Source: Streptomyces sp. NRRL F-6131
GTDB lineage: Bacteria; Actinomycetota; Actinomycetes; Streptomycetales; Streptomycetaceae
Length of the DNA stretch: 64,000 nt
Assembly: GCA_000719695.1 (NCBI GenBank)
Contig: JOHN01000013.1
Coordinates: 1-64,000 of the forward strand
Direction: 5' to 3'
Shown: piece after piece, positions 20,113-28,838 of the stretch
How the letters are laid out: the number at the start of each line of letters is the position of its first letter
Numbering within the stretch: the stretch's first letter is position 1
The notes under the pieces: generated by a model
What the model was told of the DNA's origin: nothing
The model's input: only the letters and a program-made list of their open reading frames with translations
Database searches by the model: none
Made by a program: the position numbers and the translations under genes

Positions 20113-20474
20113 GGCAAGGTCGCCTCTCCGTGCGAGATCGGCGTGCGAGTGCGGCATACCGGCATGGCGGGTGCGTCGGCGGTGACGGGACCTGGGCCTT
20201 GTCCGGTTGGGCAGGATCGCGGTGCCGGCGCGGCCGCGCCCTCGGGTCTCGGGGCGATGGTCGGCCGGGCCGTGGCGCAGTGCGAATTCTACTCGAACAG
20301 GTGCACAGGGTGACCTGTTTATCACAGGCGGTGGCCTCGGGCAAGTCGGCAGTTGAGCTGAAACGACGTCAGTTTCCTTGCAATGCAAGCCATTCGACGC
20401 GTTCGGGTATCGATCTTCGGGTTGGGCATGATGCTTGCACGGTCGAGGGCCGGCCGGCTCAGGAGGAGGGGACC
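20113..20474. other. Divergent intergenic region with ACAGG half-sites
   Basis: The 362 bases between divergent genes hold no supported coding sequence. Four ACAGG/CCTGT half-sites cluster at 20298-20328, and a TTGCAATGCAA palindrome lies near 20375-20390. The local base composition is less GC-rich than the surroundings, as expected for promoters. Confidence 0.5.
20296..20328. promoter_or_regulatory. Candidate operator with four ACAGG half-sites
   Basis: AACAGGT (20296-20302) and ACCTGTT (20313-20319) form an inverted repeat; ACAGG at 20305 and 20324 add further copies. The arrangement suggests a dimeric repressor site between the two divergent genes. The cognate regulator is not identified. 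Confidence 0.45.
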
Positions 20475-21980
20475 ATGGGCGAGAAGGTGGTGGCGACGCG
20501 GGCGGACCTGTCGGACCGGCAGATGTACCGCCGCAAGCTCCAGTCCTGTCTGGACACGCTCGACCGGATGCTCCGCGAGGACCGCTTCGACCGCCCCAAG
20601 GCCGTGATGGGCCTGGAGATCGAGCTCAACCTGGCCGACGAGCAGGGCCTGCCGGTGCTGAACAACGCGCAGGTGCTGACCGCCATCGGCTCCGCCGACT
20701 TCCAGACCGAGCTCGGCCGCTTCAACATCGAGGTCAACATCGCGCCGCACCGGCTCGGCGGGCACGTCTTCGAGGAGCTGCGCGAGGAGATCGACACCGG
20801 CCTGCGCTACGCCGACCGGCGGGCCGGGGAGGCCGGTGCGCGGATCGTGATGGTCGGCATCCTGCCGACCCTGGAGCTCGACCACACCGGGCTCGACGCG
20901 ATGTCCCACAATCAGCGGTACAGCCTGCTCAGTGACCAGATCCTGGCCGCCCGGGGGGAGGACATCACGCTGGACATCGAGGGCGTCGAGCACCTCGCGC
21001 TGGACTCGATCACCATGGTCGCCGAGGCCGCCGCGACCTCGCTCCAGCTGCACCTCCAGGTGACCCCGGAGCGGTTCTCCTCGGTGTGGAACGCCGCCCA
21101 GGCGATCTGCGGGCCGCAGCTCGCGCTCGGCGCCAACTCGCCGTTCCTGTTCGGCCGCGAGCTGTGGCGGGAGACCCGGCCGGTGCTCTTCCAACAGGCC
21201 TGCGACACCCGTTCGGCGGAGCTCAAGGCGCAGGGCGTGCGCCCGATCACCTGGTTCGGCGAACGCTGGGTCGACTCGGCGTACGACCTGTTCGAGGAGA
21301 ACCTGAAGTACTTCCCGGCGCTGCTGCCGATCTGCGACGACGAGGACCCGGTCAAGGTGCTGGCCTCCGGCGGGGTGCCGCGGCTCGCCGAGATGCGGCT
21401 GCACAACGGCACCATCTACCGCTGGAACCGGCCCGTCTACGACGTCAGCGGCGGGGTACCGCATCTGCGGGTGGAGAACCGGGCCCTGCCCGCCGGTCCG
21501 ACGGTGGCCGACACGCTCGCCAACGCGGCCTTCTACTACGGCGTCGTACGGGTGCTGGCCGAGCAGTCCCGACCGATCTGGACCAGGCTTCCGTTCGACC
21601 GGGCCGACGAGAACTTCCGTCAGGCGGCCCGGTACGGCATCGACGCGGTGTTCCAGTGGCCGCGGGCCGGCCGGGCCGGGCGCGCCGGCGGGCTGACCAC
21701 GGTCTCCGCCGTCGACCTGGTGCTCAACGAGCTGCTGCCGATGGCCTACCAGGGCCTGGACGCGTGGGGCGTGGAGCCGGCCGACCGGGACCGCTACCTC
21801 GGCATCATCGAGCAGCGCTGTCTGCGCCGCACCAACGGCGCCGCCTGGCAGAGCGCCACCTTCCACCGGCAGCGCGAGCAGTACGGGACGGACCGGCCGA
21901 CCGCGCTCGCGGCGATGACCCGGCGCTACATGGAGCACATGCGCGGCGGCGAGCCGGTGCACACCTGGCCGGCCGGGTAG
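20475..21980 (+). CDS. Glutamate-cysteine ligase family (GCS2-like) protein
   Basis: 501 residues. AVMGLEIELNLADEQGLPVL near the N-terminus is the Glu-rich Mg/ATP motif of carboxylate-amine ligases; FNIEVNIAPHRL, ALGANSPFLFGRELWRETRP and RVENRALPAGPTVADTLANA are further family landmarks. Such enzymes make a gamma-glutamyl or similar amide bond using ATP. Because actinobacteria use mycothiol, not glutathione, this may not make gamma-glutamylcysteine; the amine substrate is unknown. ATG 20475 has AGGAGGAGG immediately upstream at 20461-20469. It appears to be a single-gene unit. Confidence 0.82.
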   Translation: MGEKVVATRADLSDRQMYRRKLQSCLDTLDRMLREDRFDRPKAVMGLEIELNLADEQGLPVLNNAQVLTAIGSADFQTELGRFNIEVNIAPHRLGGHVFEELREEIDTGLRYADRRAGEAGARIVMVGILPTLELDHTGLDAMSHNQRYSLLSDQILAARGEDITLDIEGVEHLALDSITMVAEAAATSLQLHLQVTPERFSSVWNAAQAICGPQLALGANSPFLFGRELWRETRPVLFQQACDTRSAELKAQGVRPITWFGERWVDSAYDLFEENLKYFPALLPICDDEDPVKVLASGGVPRLAEMRLHNGTIYRWNRPVYDVSGGVPHLRVENRALPAGPTVADTLANAAFYYGVVRVLAEQSRPIWTRLPFDRADENFRQAARYGIDAVFQWPRAGRAGRAGGLTTVSAVDLVLNELLPMAYQGLDAWGVEPADRDRYLGIIEQRCLRRTNGAAWQSATFHRQREQYGTDRPTALAAMTRRYMEHMRGGEPVHTWPAG

Positions 21981-22136
21981 TCCGGTGGGGTAGTCGTGCG
22001 GCGGGGGTTCCCCGGCCCCGGTCCCGCCGGGCCCGGGGGAGACGCTGTGGAAGGATGATCGCTCCGGTCCGCCGACGGCCGTCCGCCGACGGCCGGAGCG
22101 CCGCCCGTCCGCCGCCGTCCGCGCTGGAGCACCCCC

Positions 22137-22925
22137 GTGACGACCGTCCCGACCGCACCGGAGACCGTGCAGCCGACCCGCCGGCTGCTCGGCGTGGAGC
22201 TGCTGACCGTCCTCGGCCTCTCGCTCGGGGCGAGCGGCGTCGGCGCGCTGATCAGCTTCACCGGCTCGCTCACCGAGACCCTGAAGCTCGGCCAGCAGGT
22301 CGCCACCCTGAACGGCTCGCGCGCCCCCGGCCGGCCGTGGCTCGACCTGGTCTGGCAGCTCTACTACATCGGCCGCGGCCTGATGCCGGTGGTGCTGGTC
22401 GGCTACCTGCTGGTCCGCGAGGGCGGGTCGCTGCGGGTGCTGGGCTTCGACCTCGGGCAGAAGCTGCGCGACCTCGGCCGGGGCGCCGTCGTCGCGGCGG
22501 CGATCGGCGGCTCCGGGCTGGTGCTCTACCTGGGCTCGCAGGCGGCCGGCTACAACCTGACGGTCGCGCCGTCCGGGCTGCCGGACGTCTGGTGGCGGAT
22601 CCCGGTGCTGGTCCTCTCGGCCTGGCAGAACGCGATCCTCGAGGAGGTCGTGGTCCTCGGCTACCTGCTGCGCCGGGTGACGCAGCTGGGCTGGTCGTGG
22701 CCGGCCGCGCTGGCGGCGAGTTCACTGCTGCGCGGCTCGTACCACCTCTACCAGGGGGTCGGCGGGCTGGTCGGCAACGTCGTGATGGGGGTGGTGTTCT
22801 GCCTGCTGTACCGGCGCTGGGGGCGGGTGATGCCCCTGGTGGTGGCGCACGCGCTGATCGACACGGTGGCGTTCGTCGGGTACGCGCTGCTGGCCGGGCA
22901 CGTCAGCTGGCTGCCCACCGGCTGA
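22137..22925 (+). CDS. CPBP-family intramembrane protease
   Basis: 262 residues with about seven membrane helices. The ABI/CPBP motifs are present as ILEEVVVLGYLLRR (motif 1 glutamates), SSLLRGSYHLYQG (motif 2 histidine) and VVAHALIDTVAF (motif 3). The residue usually Arg after the EExxx pair is Gly, a variant common among actinobacterial members. These are homologues of the CAAX prenyl protease Rce1; bacterial substrates are mostly unknown. GTG 22137 starts the protein; no good ribosome site. Its 3' end overlaps the convergent HAD-like gene by 23 bases. Confidence 0.82.
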   Translation: MTTVPTAPETVQPTRRLLGVELLTVLGLSLGASGVGALISFTGSLTETLKLGQQVATLNGSRAPGRPWLDLVWQLYYIGRGLMPVVLVGYLLVREGGSLRVLGFDLGQKLRDLGRGAVVAAAIGGSGLVLYLGSQAAGYNLTVAPSGLPDVWWRIPVLVLSAWQNAILEEVVVLGYLLRRVTQLGWSWPAALAASSLLRGSYHLYQGVGGLVGNVVMGVVFCLLYRRWGRVMPLVVAHALIDTVAFVGYALLAGHVSWLPTG

Positions 22926-23433
22926 CCGGGGGGACCGCCCCGGGGCGCGGCGGGCGGGACAGCAGCCGGTCCACGTGCCGCCGTTCGAGGCCCTCGCCCG
23001 GGTCGATCGGCAGCAGCAGCCGGTCGCGCCGCCAGAGCGAGCCGCGGACCAGGCGGGGCGGGATGACGTCGTCGATCCAGGCGAACGGGCGGCCGGCCGC
23101 GTGGCGCAGCAGCGGTGCCCACTTGTGGGCGGAGAACAGTTCCATCAGCGGGACGCGCGGGTCGCCCGGCTGCGGGACGTAGCCGCTGAAGCGGACGAAC
23201 GGCAGCTCGGGCAGGCCGATCGCCGGGGCGATGTGGGTGTTGGCGTGCTCCTCCCAGGTGGTGGCCCAGACGAGGTCGTACACCCCGCTCAGTTCGCGCA
23301 GCCAGCTGCCGTGCCGGGCGGAGAGCAGCACGGTGTAGCCGAGCAGGGTGTGGGTGTCGAACTCGGCCTCGGGCCGGGGCCGGACCGGGTTGAGCACGCC
23401 GTCGACGTCCAGGAACAGCAGTGGCTTCGGCAT
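22903..23433 (-). CDS. HAD-superfamily-like protein
   Basis: 176 residues. PLLFLDVDGVLNPVRP at the N-terminus is HAD motif I (DxDGVL), and WIDDVIPP later fits the acidic motif IV; a threonine (VWATTWEEHAN) may be motif II. The lysine of motif III is not obvious (AHKWAPLL is a candidate). Likely a phosphatase of unknown substrate. ATG 23433 follows a G-rich stretch. The last 23 bases overlap the convergent CPBP gene. Confidence 0.75.
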   Translation of the reverse strand: MPKPLLFLDVDGVLNPVRPRPEAEFDTHTLLGYTVLLSARHGSWLRELSGVYDLVWATTWEEHANTHIAPAIGLPELPFVRFSGYVPQPGDPRVPLMELFSAHKWAPLLRHAAGRPFAWIDDVIPPRLVRGSLWRRDRLLLPIDPGEGLERRHVDRLLSRPPRPGAVPPVSRWAAS

Positions 23434-23576
23434 CGGGCGCCCCCCAGGTCTCGTGCGTCGTCACCTGGTCGGACGAGTCGGGCCCTCCGGTGGTTGCCCA
23501 CCGGAGGGCGTACCCGGGGGCGCACGGGGCGCGTCCGGGGCGGGCGGCTCGGGGGCCGGGCTCGGGGCGGCCCGGT

Positions 23577-24890
23577 TCAGTGGGTCGCGGCGGGCTCCGG
23601 GAGGGTGTCGGCGGGCCGGCCGGCGGGGCGCCGGGAGAGTCGGCGGACCTGCGGCTCCAGCAGGACGGCGGCGCTGAGCACCAGGGAGATCACCGCGCAG
23701 GACCAGAGGGCGCCGGAGAGGCCGAGCAGGTCGGCGGCCGGGCCGGCGAGGGCGGTGCCGAGCGGCGCCAGCGAGAGCGAGCCCAGCTCGTCGTAGGCGG
23801 CGACCCGGGAGAACGCCTCGGCCGGGATCTCCTGCTGCAGCGCGATCATCCAGTTGACGCCGAAGACCGTGACGCCGACGCCGGAGAGGAACATCGCGGC
23901 GCAGAGCACCGGCAGCGGGGCGGACACCGCGAGGGCGAGCGCGGGCACGCCGAACAGGAAGACGCCCCAGTTGCCGACCAGCAGGATCCGGCGCGGCTGC
24001 CAGCGGGCCATCAGCACCCCGGTGGCGACCAGGCCGACGCCGTAGGCGGCCATCGCGAGGCCCCAGTCACGGGCGCCGCCGAGCCGGTCCTTGGCGACGG
24101 CCGGCCCGTACACCGCCTCGACCGCGCCGACGCAGGCGACCAGCACCGAGAACTGGAGCACGATGACCCAGAGCCACCGGCGGGAGGCGAACTCGTGCCA
24201 GCCCTCGCGCAGGTCGCGGAGCATGCCGCGGCTCTCGACGGGGGCGGTCGGGGCCTGCGGTTCCAGCAGGAAGCGCAGCGCGGCGGCGGCCAGGAAGCAG
24301 GCGGCGTCCAGGGCGAGCACCCAGCCGGGGCCGACCGCGGCGGTCAGCGCGCCGCCGAGCGCGGCGCCGCCGATCTGCGCGCCGTTGAAGCCCATCCGGT
24401 AGACCGAGAAGGCCCGGGCGGCGTGCTCGGGGGTGACACTCTCCAGGATCATGCCCCCGGAGGCGGGGGAGTAGAACGCGTAGCCGGCGCCGGCCCCGGC
24501 GGAGAACAGCATCAGCTGCCAGAGCGTCGGCTCGCCGACCAGGACCAGGGCGGCGAGCGCGCCCTGGGAGACGGCGCTGAACACGTTGGCGCCGACCATG
24601 ACGTGGTGGCGCGGCAGCCGGTCGGCGAGGGCGCCGCCGATCATCAGCAGCAGGACGGTGGGCAGCAGCCGGGCCGCGGTGACGTAGCCGACGTCGGCGG
24701 TCGAGCCGCCGCCGTCGAGGATCGCGAAGGCGGTGGCGATGGGGGCGCCGGCGTTGCCGAGACCGCTGATCACGGTGGCGGCGGTCTGGATCCGGAAGTT
24801 GCGGCTCGCCCAGCCGAAGCGGCCGGTCGACGGGGGTGGGGGTGGGCTCTGCACCCCGTGACTATGCCGGGACGAGTGGTCCGTGTCCAT
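23577..24890 (-). CDS. MFS transporter, 12-helix enterobactin-exporter type
   Basis: 437 residues with about 12 membrane helices. GGALADRLPRHHVMV is motif A after helix 2. The overall pattern (FRIQTAATVISGLGNAGAPI at the start, RVAAYDELGSLSLAPLG late) fits the EntS-like/DHA3 group of MFS proteins that export macrolides or siderophores. The first 20 residues are His- and Pro-rich. No regulator lies beside it, so the substrate is open. Confidence 0.82.
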   Translation of the reverse strand: MDTDHSSRHSHGVQSPPPPPSTGRFGWASRNFRIQTAATVISGLGNAGAPIATAFAILDGGGSTADVGYVTAARLLPTVLLLMIGGALADRLPRHHVMVGANVFSAVSQGALAALVLVGEPTLWQLMLFSAGAGAGYAFYSPASGGMILESVTPEHAARAFSVYRMGFNGAQIGGAALGGALTAAVGPGWVLALDAACFLAAAALRFLLEPQAPTAPVESRGMLRDLREGWHEFASRRWLWVIVLQFSVLVACVGAVEAVYGPAVAKDRLGGARDWGLAMAAYGVGLVATGVLMARWQPRRILLVGNWGVFLFGVPALALAVSAPLPVLCAAMFLSGVGVTVFGVNWMIALQQEIPAEAFSRVAAYDELGSLSLAPLGTALAGPAADLLGLSGALWSCAVISLVLSAAVLLEPQVRRLSRRPAGRPADTLPEPAATH

Positions 24891-24972
24891 CCGATAAACG
24901 GACCGCCGGGGGGCCTGCTCGACGACCTTCCCGAACGACCTTCCCGGACGCTCCGCGGTGGGTCCCGAGGGC

Positions 24973-25674
24973 TCAGCCCAGGTGGCCCCAGAGGAAGGTG
25001 AGGGTGCGCCTCCAGGCGATCTCCGCCTGCAGCGGGTCGTGGGTGCCGAGCAGGTTCTCCTCGTTCATGAAGGCGTGCCCGGCCGGGTAGAAGTGGAACT
25101 CCGGGCGGACGTCGGTGGCCTCGCCGATCCGGATCGCGGCCTCGTCCACGGCGGCCATCGGGATCGACCGGTCGTGCTCCCCGTAGTGGCCGAGCACATG
25201 GGCGGTCAGACCCCGGTACTCGAAGTCAGGGTCGGGCGGCAGACCGTAGAACGGGACCGCCGCGGCCACCCGGTCGCCCTCGGCGGCGGCCAGCAGCAGG
25301 GCGAAGCCGCCGCCCATGCAGAAGCCGACCACCCCGACCGCGTCGCCGACCACGCCGTCCAGGCCGAGCAGCAGGTCGACCGCGCCGCGCAGGTCCTGGA
25401 CCGCCCGCTCGACCGGCAGCTCGCGCTTGAGCCGGGCCGCCTCGGCGTTGTCGTGGGTGGTGGCGCCGCCGAAGAGGTCCGGCGCGAGGACGGTGAAGCC
25501 CTCGGCGGCGAACCGGTCGGCCACGGCGGCCAGGTACGGGGTCAGGCCCCACCACTCCTGGACCACCACCAGGCCGGGGCCGACGCCCTGCGGCGGGCGG
25601 GCCAGGTAGCCGTGGGCCTCCCGGCCGTTGCTCGGGAAGGTGACGTTCTGTCGGGAGCCGCCCTGGTCAGGCAT
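24973..25674 (-). CDS. Dienelactone hydrolase family protein
   Basis: 233 residues, alpha/beta hydrolase fold. The DLH triad is intact: Cys in GVVGFCMGGGFA, Asp in LGHYGEHDRSIP and His in YPAGHAFMNEE; the QEWWGL segment carries the conserved Glu. The enzyme hydrolyses lactones or esters; the natural substrate is not clear. ATG 25674 is preceded by GAGAGGAAG. It lies between two transporter genes on the same strand with separate spacing, so operon membership is uncertain. Confidence 0.88.
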   Translation of the reverse strand: MPDQGGSRQNVTFPSNGREAHGYLARPPQGVGPGLVVVQEWWGLTPYLAAVADRFAAEGFTVLAPDLFGGATTHDNAEAARLKRELPVERAVQDLRGAVDLLLGLDGVVGDAVGVVGFCMGGGFALLLAAAEGDRVAAAVPFYGLPPDPDFEYRGLTAHVLGHYGEHDRSIPMAAVDEAAIRIGEATDVRPEFHFYPAGHAFMNEENLLGTHDPLQAEIAWRRTLTFLWGHLG

Positions 25675-25865
25675 GGCTTCCTCTCGGGGGACGGGCCGCC
25701 GGGCGCGGCGGCGGGTCGGGGGCCGGGGGGTCGGGTGTCGAGGCGTCGGGGGCCTTCAGGGGGACCGGGGACCGGGGACCGGGGCGTTGGGGGCGTCCGG
25801 AGGCCGGGGGCGTTCGGGGCCTCCGGGGACCGGGGGCGTCGTCCGGGGCGCCGGAGGGGGCCGCC

Positions 25866-27278
25866 TCAGCCCATCTCCTCCAGGGCGCGGCCCTTGGTCT
25901 CCTTGATGCAGTAGGCCACGAACGGGATGGAGAGCAGGGCGAAGAACGCGTAGATGACGTAGGTCGCCGACAGGTTCCAGTCGGCGAGGTCGGGGAAGCT
26001 GACGGTGATCGCCCAGTTGGCGATCCACTGGGCGGAGGCGGCGACGGACAGGGCCAGCGCGCGGATCCGGTTGGGGAACATCTCGCCGAGCAGCACCCAG
26101 ACCACCACGCCCCAGGAGAACGCGAAGCAGAGCACGAAGACGTGCGCCGCGACCAGGGCGACCGTCGCGTGGGTGTCGTCCAGGGTGGCGCTGTCGCCGG
26201 TGCCGTGCCGGTAGGAGAACGCCCAGGCGGCGGTGGACAGCGCGGCCGCCATGCCGACCGAGCCGGCCAGCGCGAGCGGCTTGCGGCCGATCCGGTCGAC
26301 CAGGGCCATCGCGATCACCGTGCCGATCACGTTGATGATCGACGTGGAGAGGCTGATCAGCAGCGAGTTCGACTCGTTGATGCCGACCGACTGCCAGAGG
26401 AAGGAGGAGTAGTAGAAGATCACGTTGATGCCGACGAACTGCTGGAACACCGAGGCGCCGATGCCGACCCAGACGATCGGCAGCAGGCCGAACCGGCCGC
26501 CCAGCAGGTCCTTGAGCCGGGGCTTGTGCGTGGACGCCAGCACCGCGCGGATCTCGGCCACCCGGGCGTCCAGGTCGACGTCCTCGCCCTCGACCTCCCG
26601 CAGCACCTTGCGGGCCTGCTCCTCCCGCTGGTCGGCGATCAGGTAGCGCGGCGACTCCGGGATGGCCATGGCCATCAGCCCGTAGACGAGGGCCGGGATC
26701 GTCTCCACGCCGAGCATCCACTGCCAGGCCTGGACGCCGCCGAGGTGGCCGGTGGACTCGCCGCCGGCGGCCTGGTTGAGCGCCCAGTTGGCGAGCTGGG
26801 AGACGGTGATGCCGAGCACGATCGCCATCTGCTGGAAGGAGGCCAGCCGGCCCCGGTAGGCGGTCGGGGCGACCTCGGCGATGTAGGTCGGCGCGATCAC
26901 CGAGGCGATGCCGATCGCGACACCGCCGACCACCCGCCAGGTGGCCAGCACCTCGATGTTCGGCGGGAACATCGAGCCGATGCCGCTGACCGCGAAGAGC
27001 GTCGCGGCCAGCAGCATGGTCCGCACCCGGCCCAGGTGGTCGGCGAGCCGGCCGGCCACCACCGCCCCGGCCGCCGAGCCGAGCAGGGCGATGGCGACCA
27101 CGAACGCCGTCGTGCCGTTGCCCACCCCGAAGTGCTTCTGGATGCCCGTCACCGCGCCGTTGATCACGGCGCTGTCGTAGCCGAACAGGAACCCGCCCAT
27201 CGCGGCGGCGGCCGAGATGAAGACGACGTGCCCGAGGTGCGCCTCGCCGGATGCCGGATGGGTCTGGGTCCTGGACAC
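25866..27278 (-). CDS. Sugar-porter family MFS transporter
   Basis: 470 residues, 12 helices. Sugar-porter signatures are clear: GRLADHLGRVRTM, PESPRYLI after helix 6, QQFVGINVIFYYSS in helix 7, VDRIGRKPLAL, and the final PETKG-like box reads IKETKGRALEEMG. These take up hexoses or polyols by proton symport. The start is GTG 27278 with GGGGAG upstream. Closest by motif to bacterial XylE/GlcP-type carriers; the substrate cannot be told from sequence alone. Confidence 0.87.
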   Translation of the reverse strand: MSRTQTHPASGEAHLGHVVFISAAAAMGGFLFGYDSAVINGAVTGIQKHFGVGNGTTAFVVAIALLGSAAGAVVAGRLADHLGRVRTMLLAATLFAVSGIGSMFPPNIEVLATWRVVGGVAIGIASVIAPTYIAEVAPTAYRGRLASFQQMAIVLGITVSQLANWALNQAAGGESTGHLGGVQAWQWMLGVETIPALVYGLMAMAIPESPRYLIADQREEQARKVLREVEGEDVDLDARVAEIRAVLASTHKPRLKDLLGGRFGLLPIVWVGIGASVFQQFVGINVIFYYSSFLWQSVGINESNSLLISLSTSIINVIGTVIAMALVDRIGRKPLALAGSVGMAAALSTAAWAFSYRHGTGDSATLDDTHATVALVAAHVFVLCFAFSWGVVVWVLLGEMFPNRIRALALSVAASAQWIANWAITVSFPDLADWNLSATYVIYAFFALLSIPFVAYCIKETKGRALEEMG

Positions 27279-27393
27279 GCACGCTCCCCGGGATCGACGG
27301 TCCCGCCCGCACGGCGATCGGGCAGGGTTCGGCTCACATTCGATCAGCCCCCGGGGGAGTGCGCCTCGATGAATGGGCCAAACGGGTGACGCC

Positions 27394-27435
27394 GCGTCAG
27401 ATCCGCGCGCGGTCGCGTCAGATTCGCGCGCGGTC
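27394..27435. repeat. 21-bp tandem duplication over a stop codon
   Basis: Two copies differing at one base (27394-27414 and 27415-27435; core GCGTCAGATYCGCGCGCGG) are adjacent. The second supplies the stop codon of the gene ending at 27418; without it the frame would run on through the first. Confidence 0.8.
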
Positions 27436-28089
27436 GGGGCCGGCGGGCGTCGCAGGCTGCGCCGACGGACCGGAGCGGCGGGCGTTGCGCCGCAGCAGCT
27501 GGGTGCGGGCGCCGGCGTCGAGGCCGCGGCCCCGCTCGGCGAGGCGGCCGGCCATGGCGTACTGCTCGACGGCCGGCTTCTTGTCGTCGAACTTGAACTT
27601 GGCGCGGACCTCGCGGACCGTCAGGCGCAGCCCGGTCAGGCCGGGGAGCACCCGGGCGAACTCGCCCTCGCCCGGGGTCACCCGGACGTCCGGGCGCTCC
27701 GGCTGGAAGTGGGCCAGCTGGCGGTTGAGGATCTCCGCCTTGCCGGCCGGGTCCGTGACGACCGCGGCGGTCGCGTGGAAGTGCACCGAGGCGTAGTAGC
27801 TGGTCGGGGTGCCGGGCTCGCCGCGCCAGTGGCCGGGGGCGAAGGCGTAGTCGTCGGTGACCGCGAGGGTGACCTCCGGGTCCGCCCGGACGGCCGCGAG
27901 CAGCGGGTTGGGAGCGGCCAGGTGGAGCAGGATCTCGCCGCGGTCGGCGTCCAGCAGGAAGTGGGTGGGGACGAGGACGGGGCCGTGGCCCGGTCCGCCG
28001 TTGGCGGCGAGCAGGCCGAAGTCGCGGCCCTCGGCGAGCCAGGCGCGCCATTCGGCCTCGTCGCCGCGGTCCCAGGAGCGGATCAGCAT
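27418..28089 (-). CDS. FMN-binding split-barrel protein, PaiB-like
   Basis: 223 residues. The pattern VLVPTHFLLDADRGEILLHL, AAPNPLLAAV, then SYYASVHFHATAAVV, fits the FMN-binding negative regulator (PaiB) family, which shares the pyridoxamine-phosphate-oxidase split barrel. Despite the name, enzymatic or flavin-storage roles are equally possible. ATG 28089 follows GGAGG. It lies 13 bases after the next gene on the same strand, so the two are almost certainly one operon, divergent from a MocR regulator. A 21-bp duplication sits over its stop codon. Confidence 0.75.
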   Translation of the reverse strand: MLIRSWDRGDEAEWRAWLAEGRDFGLLAANGGPGHGPVLVPTHFLLDADRGEILLHLAAPNPLLAAVRADPEVTLAVTDDYAFAPGHWRGEPGTPTSYYASVHFHATAAVVTDPAGKAEILNRQLAHFQPERPDVRVTPGEGEFARVLPGLTGLRLTVREVRAKFKFDDKKPAVEQYAMAGRLAERGRGLDAGARTQLLRRNARRSGPSAQPATPAGPDRARI

Positions 28090-28102
28090 CAGGGGCCTCC
28101 GG

Positions 28103-28804
28103 TCAGGCGGTGGGCACGGGAGCGGCGGGGCTCGGGGCGGTGAGGGTGCGCAGGTTGGCGGGCAGCGGCACGGTGGTCGAGGGGTCCGGGACGGGCGCTC
28201 CGTAGCCGGTGGTGACCGGGACCAGCCCGGCCCAGTACGGCAGGTCGAGGTCCTCCTCGTCGTCGGCCGCGAGGGCGGCCCGGGTCTTGGCGGACACCTC
28301 GTCGAGGTCGAGGCGGATCACCGCGGTCGCGGCGAGCTCCTTGGGATTGGCCGGGCGGACCTCGGCGGAGCGGCCCGGCACGACCTGGTCGACCAGGGCG
28401 TTCAGCGCGATGCCCAGCTCCTCGGGGTCGGTGACCTGGTGCGCGGTGCCGTGCGCCACCACCGAGCGGAAGTTGACCGAGTGGTTGAACGCCGACTTGG
28501 TCAGCACCAGTGCGTCCACCAGGGTGACGGTGAGGCAGACCGGCAGCCCCGCCCCGTCCCGGGCGCCGCGCAGCGGCCGGCTGCCCGTGGAGCCGTGCAC
28601 GTAGAGGCGGTCGCCGACCCGTGCGTGGATGGTGGGCAGCACGACCGGCGCGCCGTCGACGACGAAGCCGAGGTGGCAGAGGTAGGTGGCGTCGAGGATC
28701 GCGTGGATCGCCTCGCGCTCCCAGGTGGCGCGGTCCTTGTAGCGGGTCGGGGTGGTGCGCGGGGTGCGGGCGTAGGACGTGTCGCCGTCCGGCGTGGTCG
28801 ACAT
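28103..28804 (-). CDS. Pyridoxamine 5'-phosphate oxidase family protein
   Basis: 233 residues. Residues 25-190 match the flavin/F420 split-barrel group (CHLGFVVDGAPVVLPTIHAR, RLYVHGSTGSRPLRG, NHSVNFRSVVAHGTAHQV), close to the nitroimidazole-resistance-like PNPOx proteins. Probably binds FMN or a related cofactor. ATG 28804 sits beside the palindrome 28813-28830. It heads a two-gene operon and faces a PLP-dependent MocR regulator, an arrangement that suggests the operon is its target. Confidence 0.82.
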   Translation of the reverse strand: MSTTPDGDTSYARTPRTTPTRYKDRATWEREAIHAILDATYLCHLGFVVDGAPVVLPTIHARVGDRLYVHGSTGSRPLRGARDGAGLPVCLTVTLVDALVLTKSAFNHSVNFRSVVAHGTAHQVTDPEELGIALNALVDQVVPGRSAEVRPANPKELAATAVIRLDLDEVSAKTRAALAADDEEDLDLPYWAGLVPVTTGYGAPVPDPSTTVPLPANLRTLTAPSPAAPVPTA

Positions 28805-28812
28805 GACAACCT

Positions 28813-28833
28813 CTATGTACTAGTGCATAGTAT
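28813..28833. promoter_or_regulatory. Operator and promoter between mocR and the PNPOx operon
   Basis: CTATGTACTAGTGCATAG at 28813-28830 is an 18-bp palindrome with a single mismatched pair. TAGTAT at 28828-28833 fits a -10 box five bases before the regulator's GTG, implying a leaderless transcript and autoregulation. Confidence 0.6.
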
Positions 28834-28838
28834 GTTTT

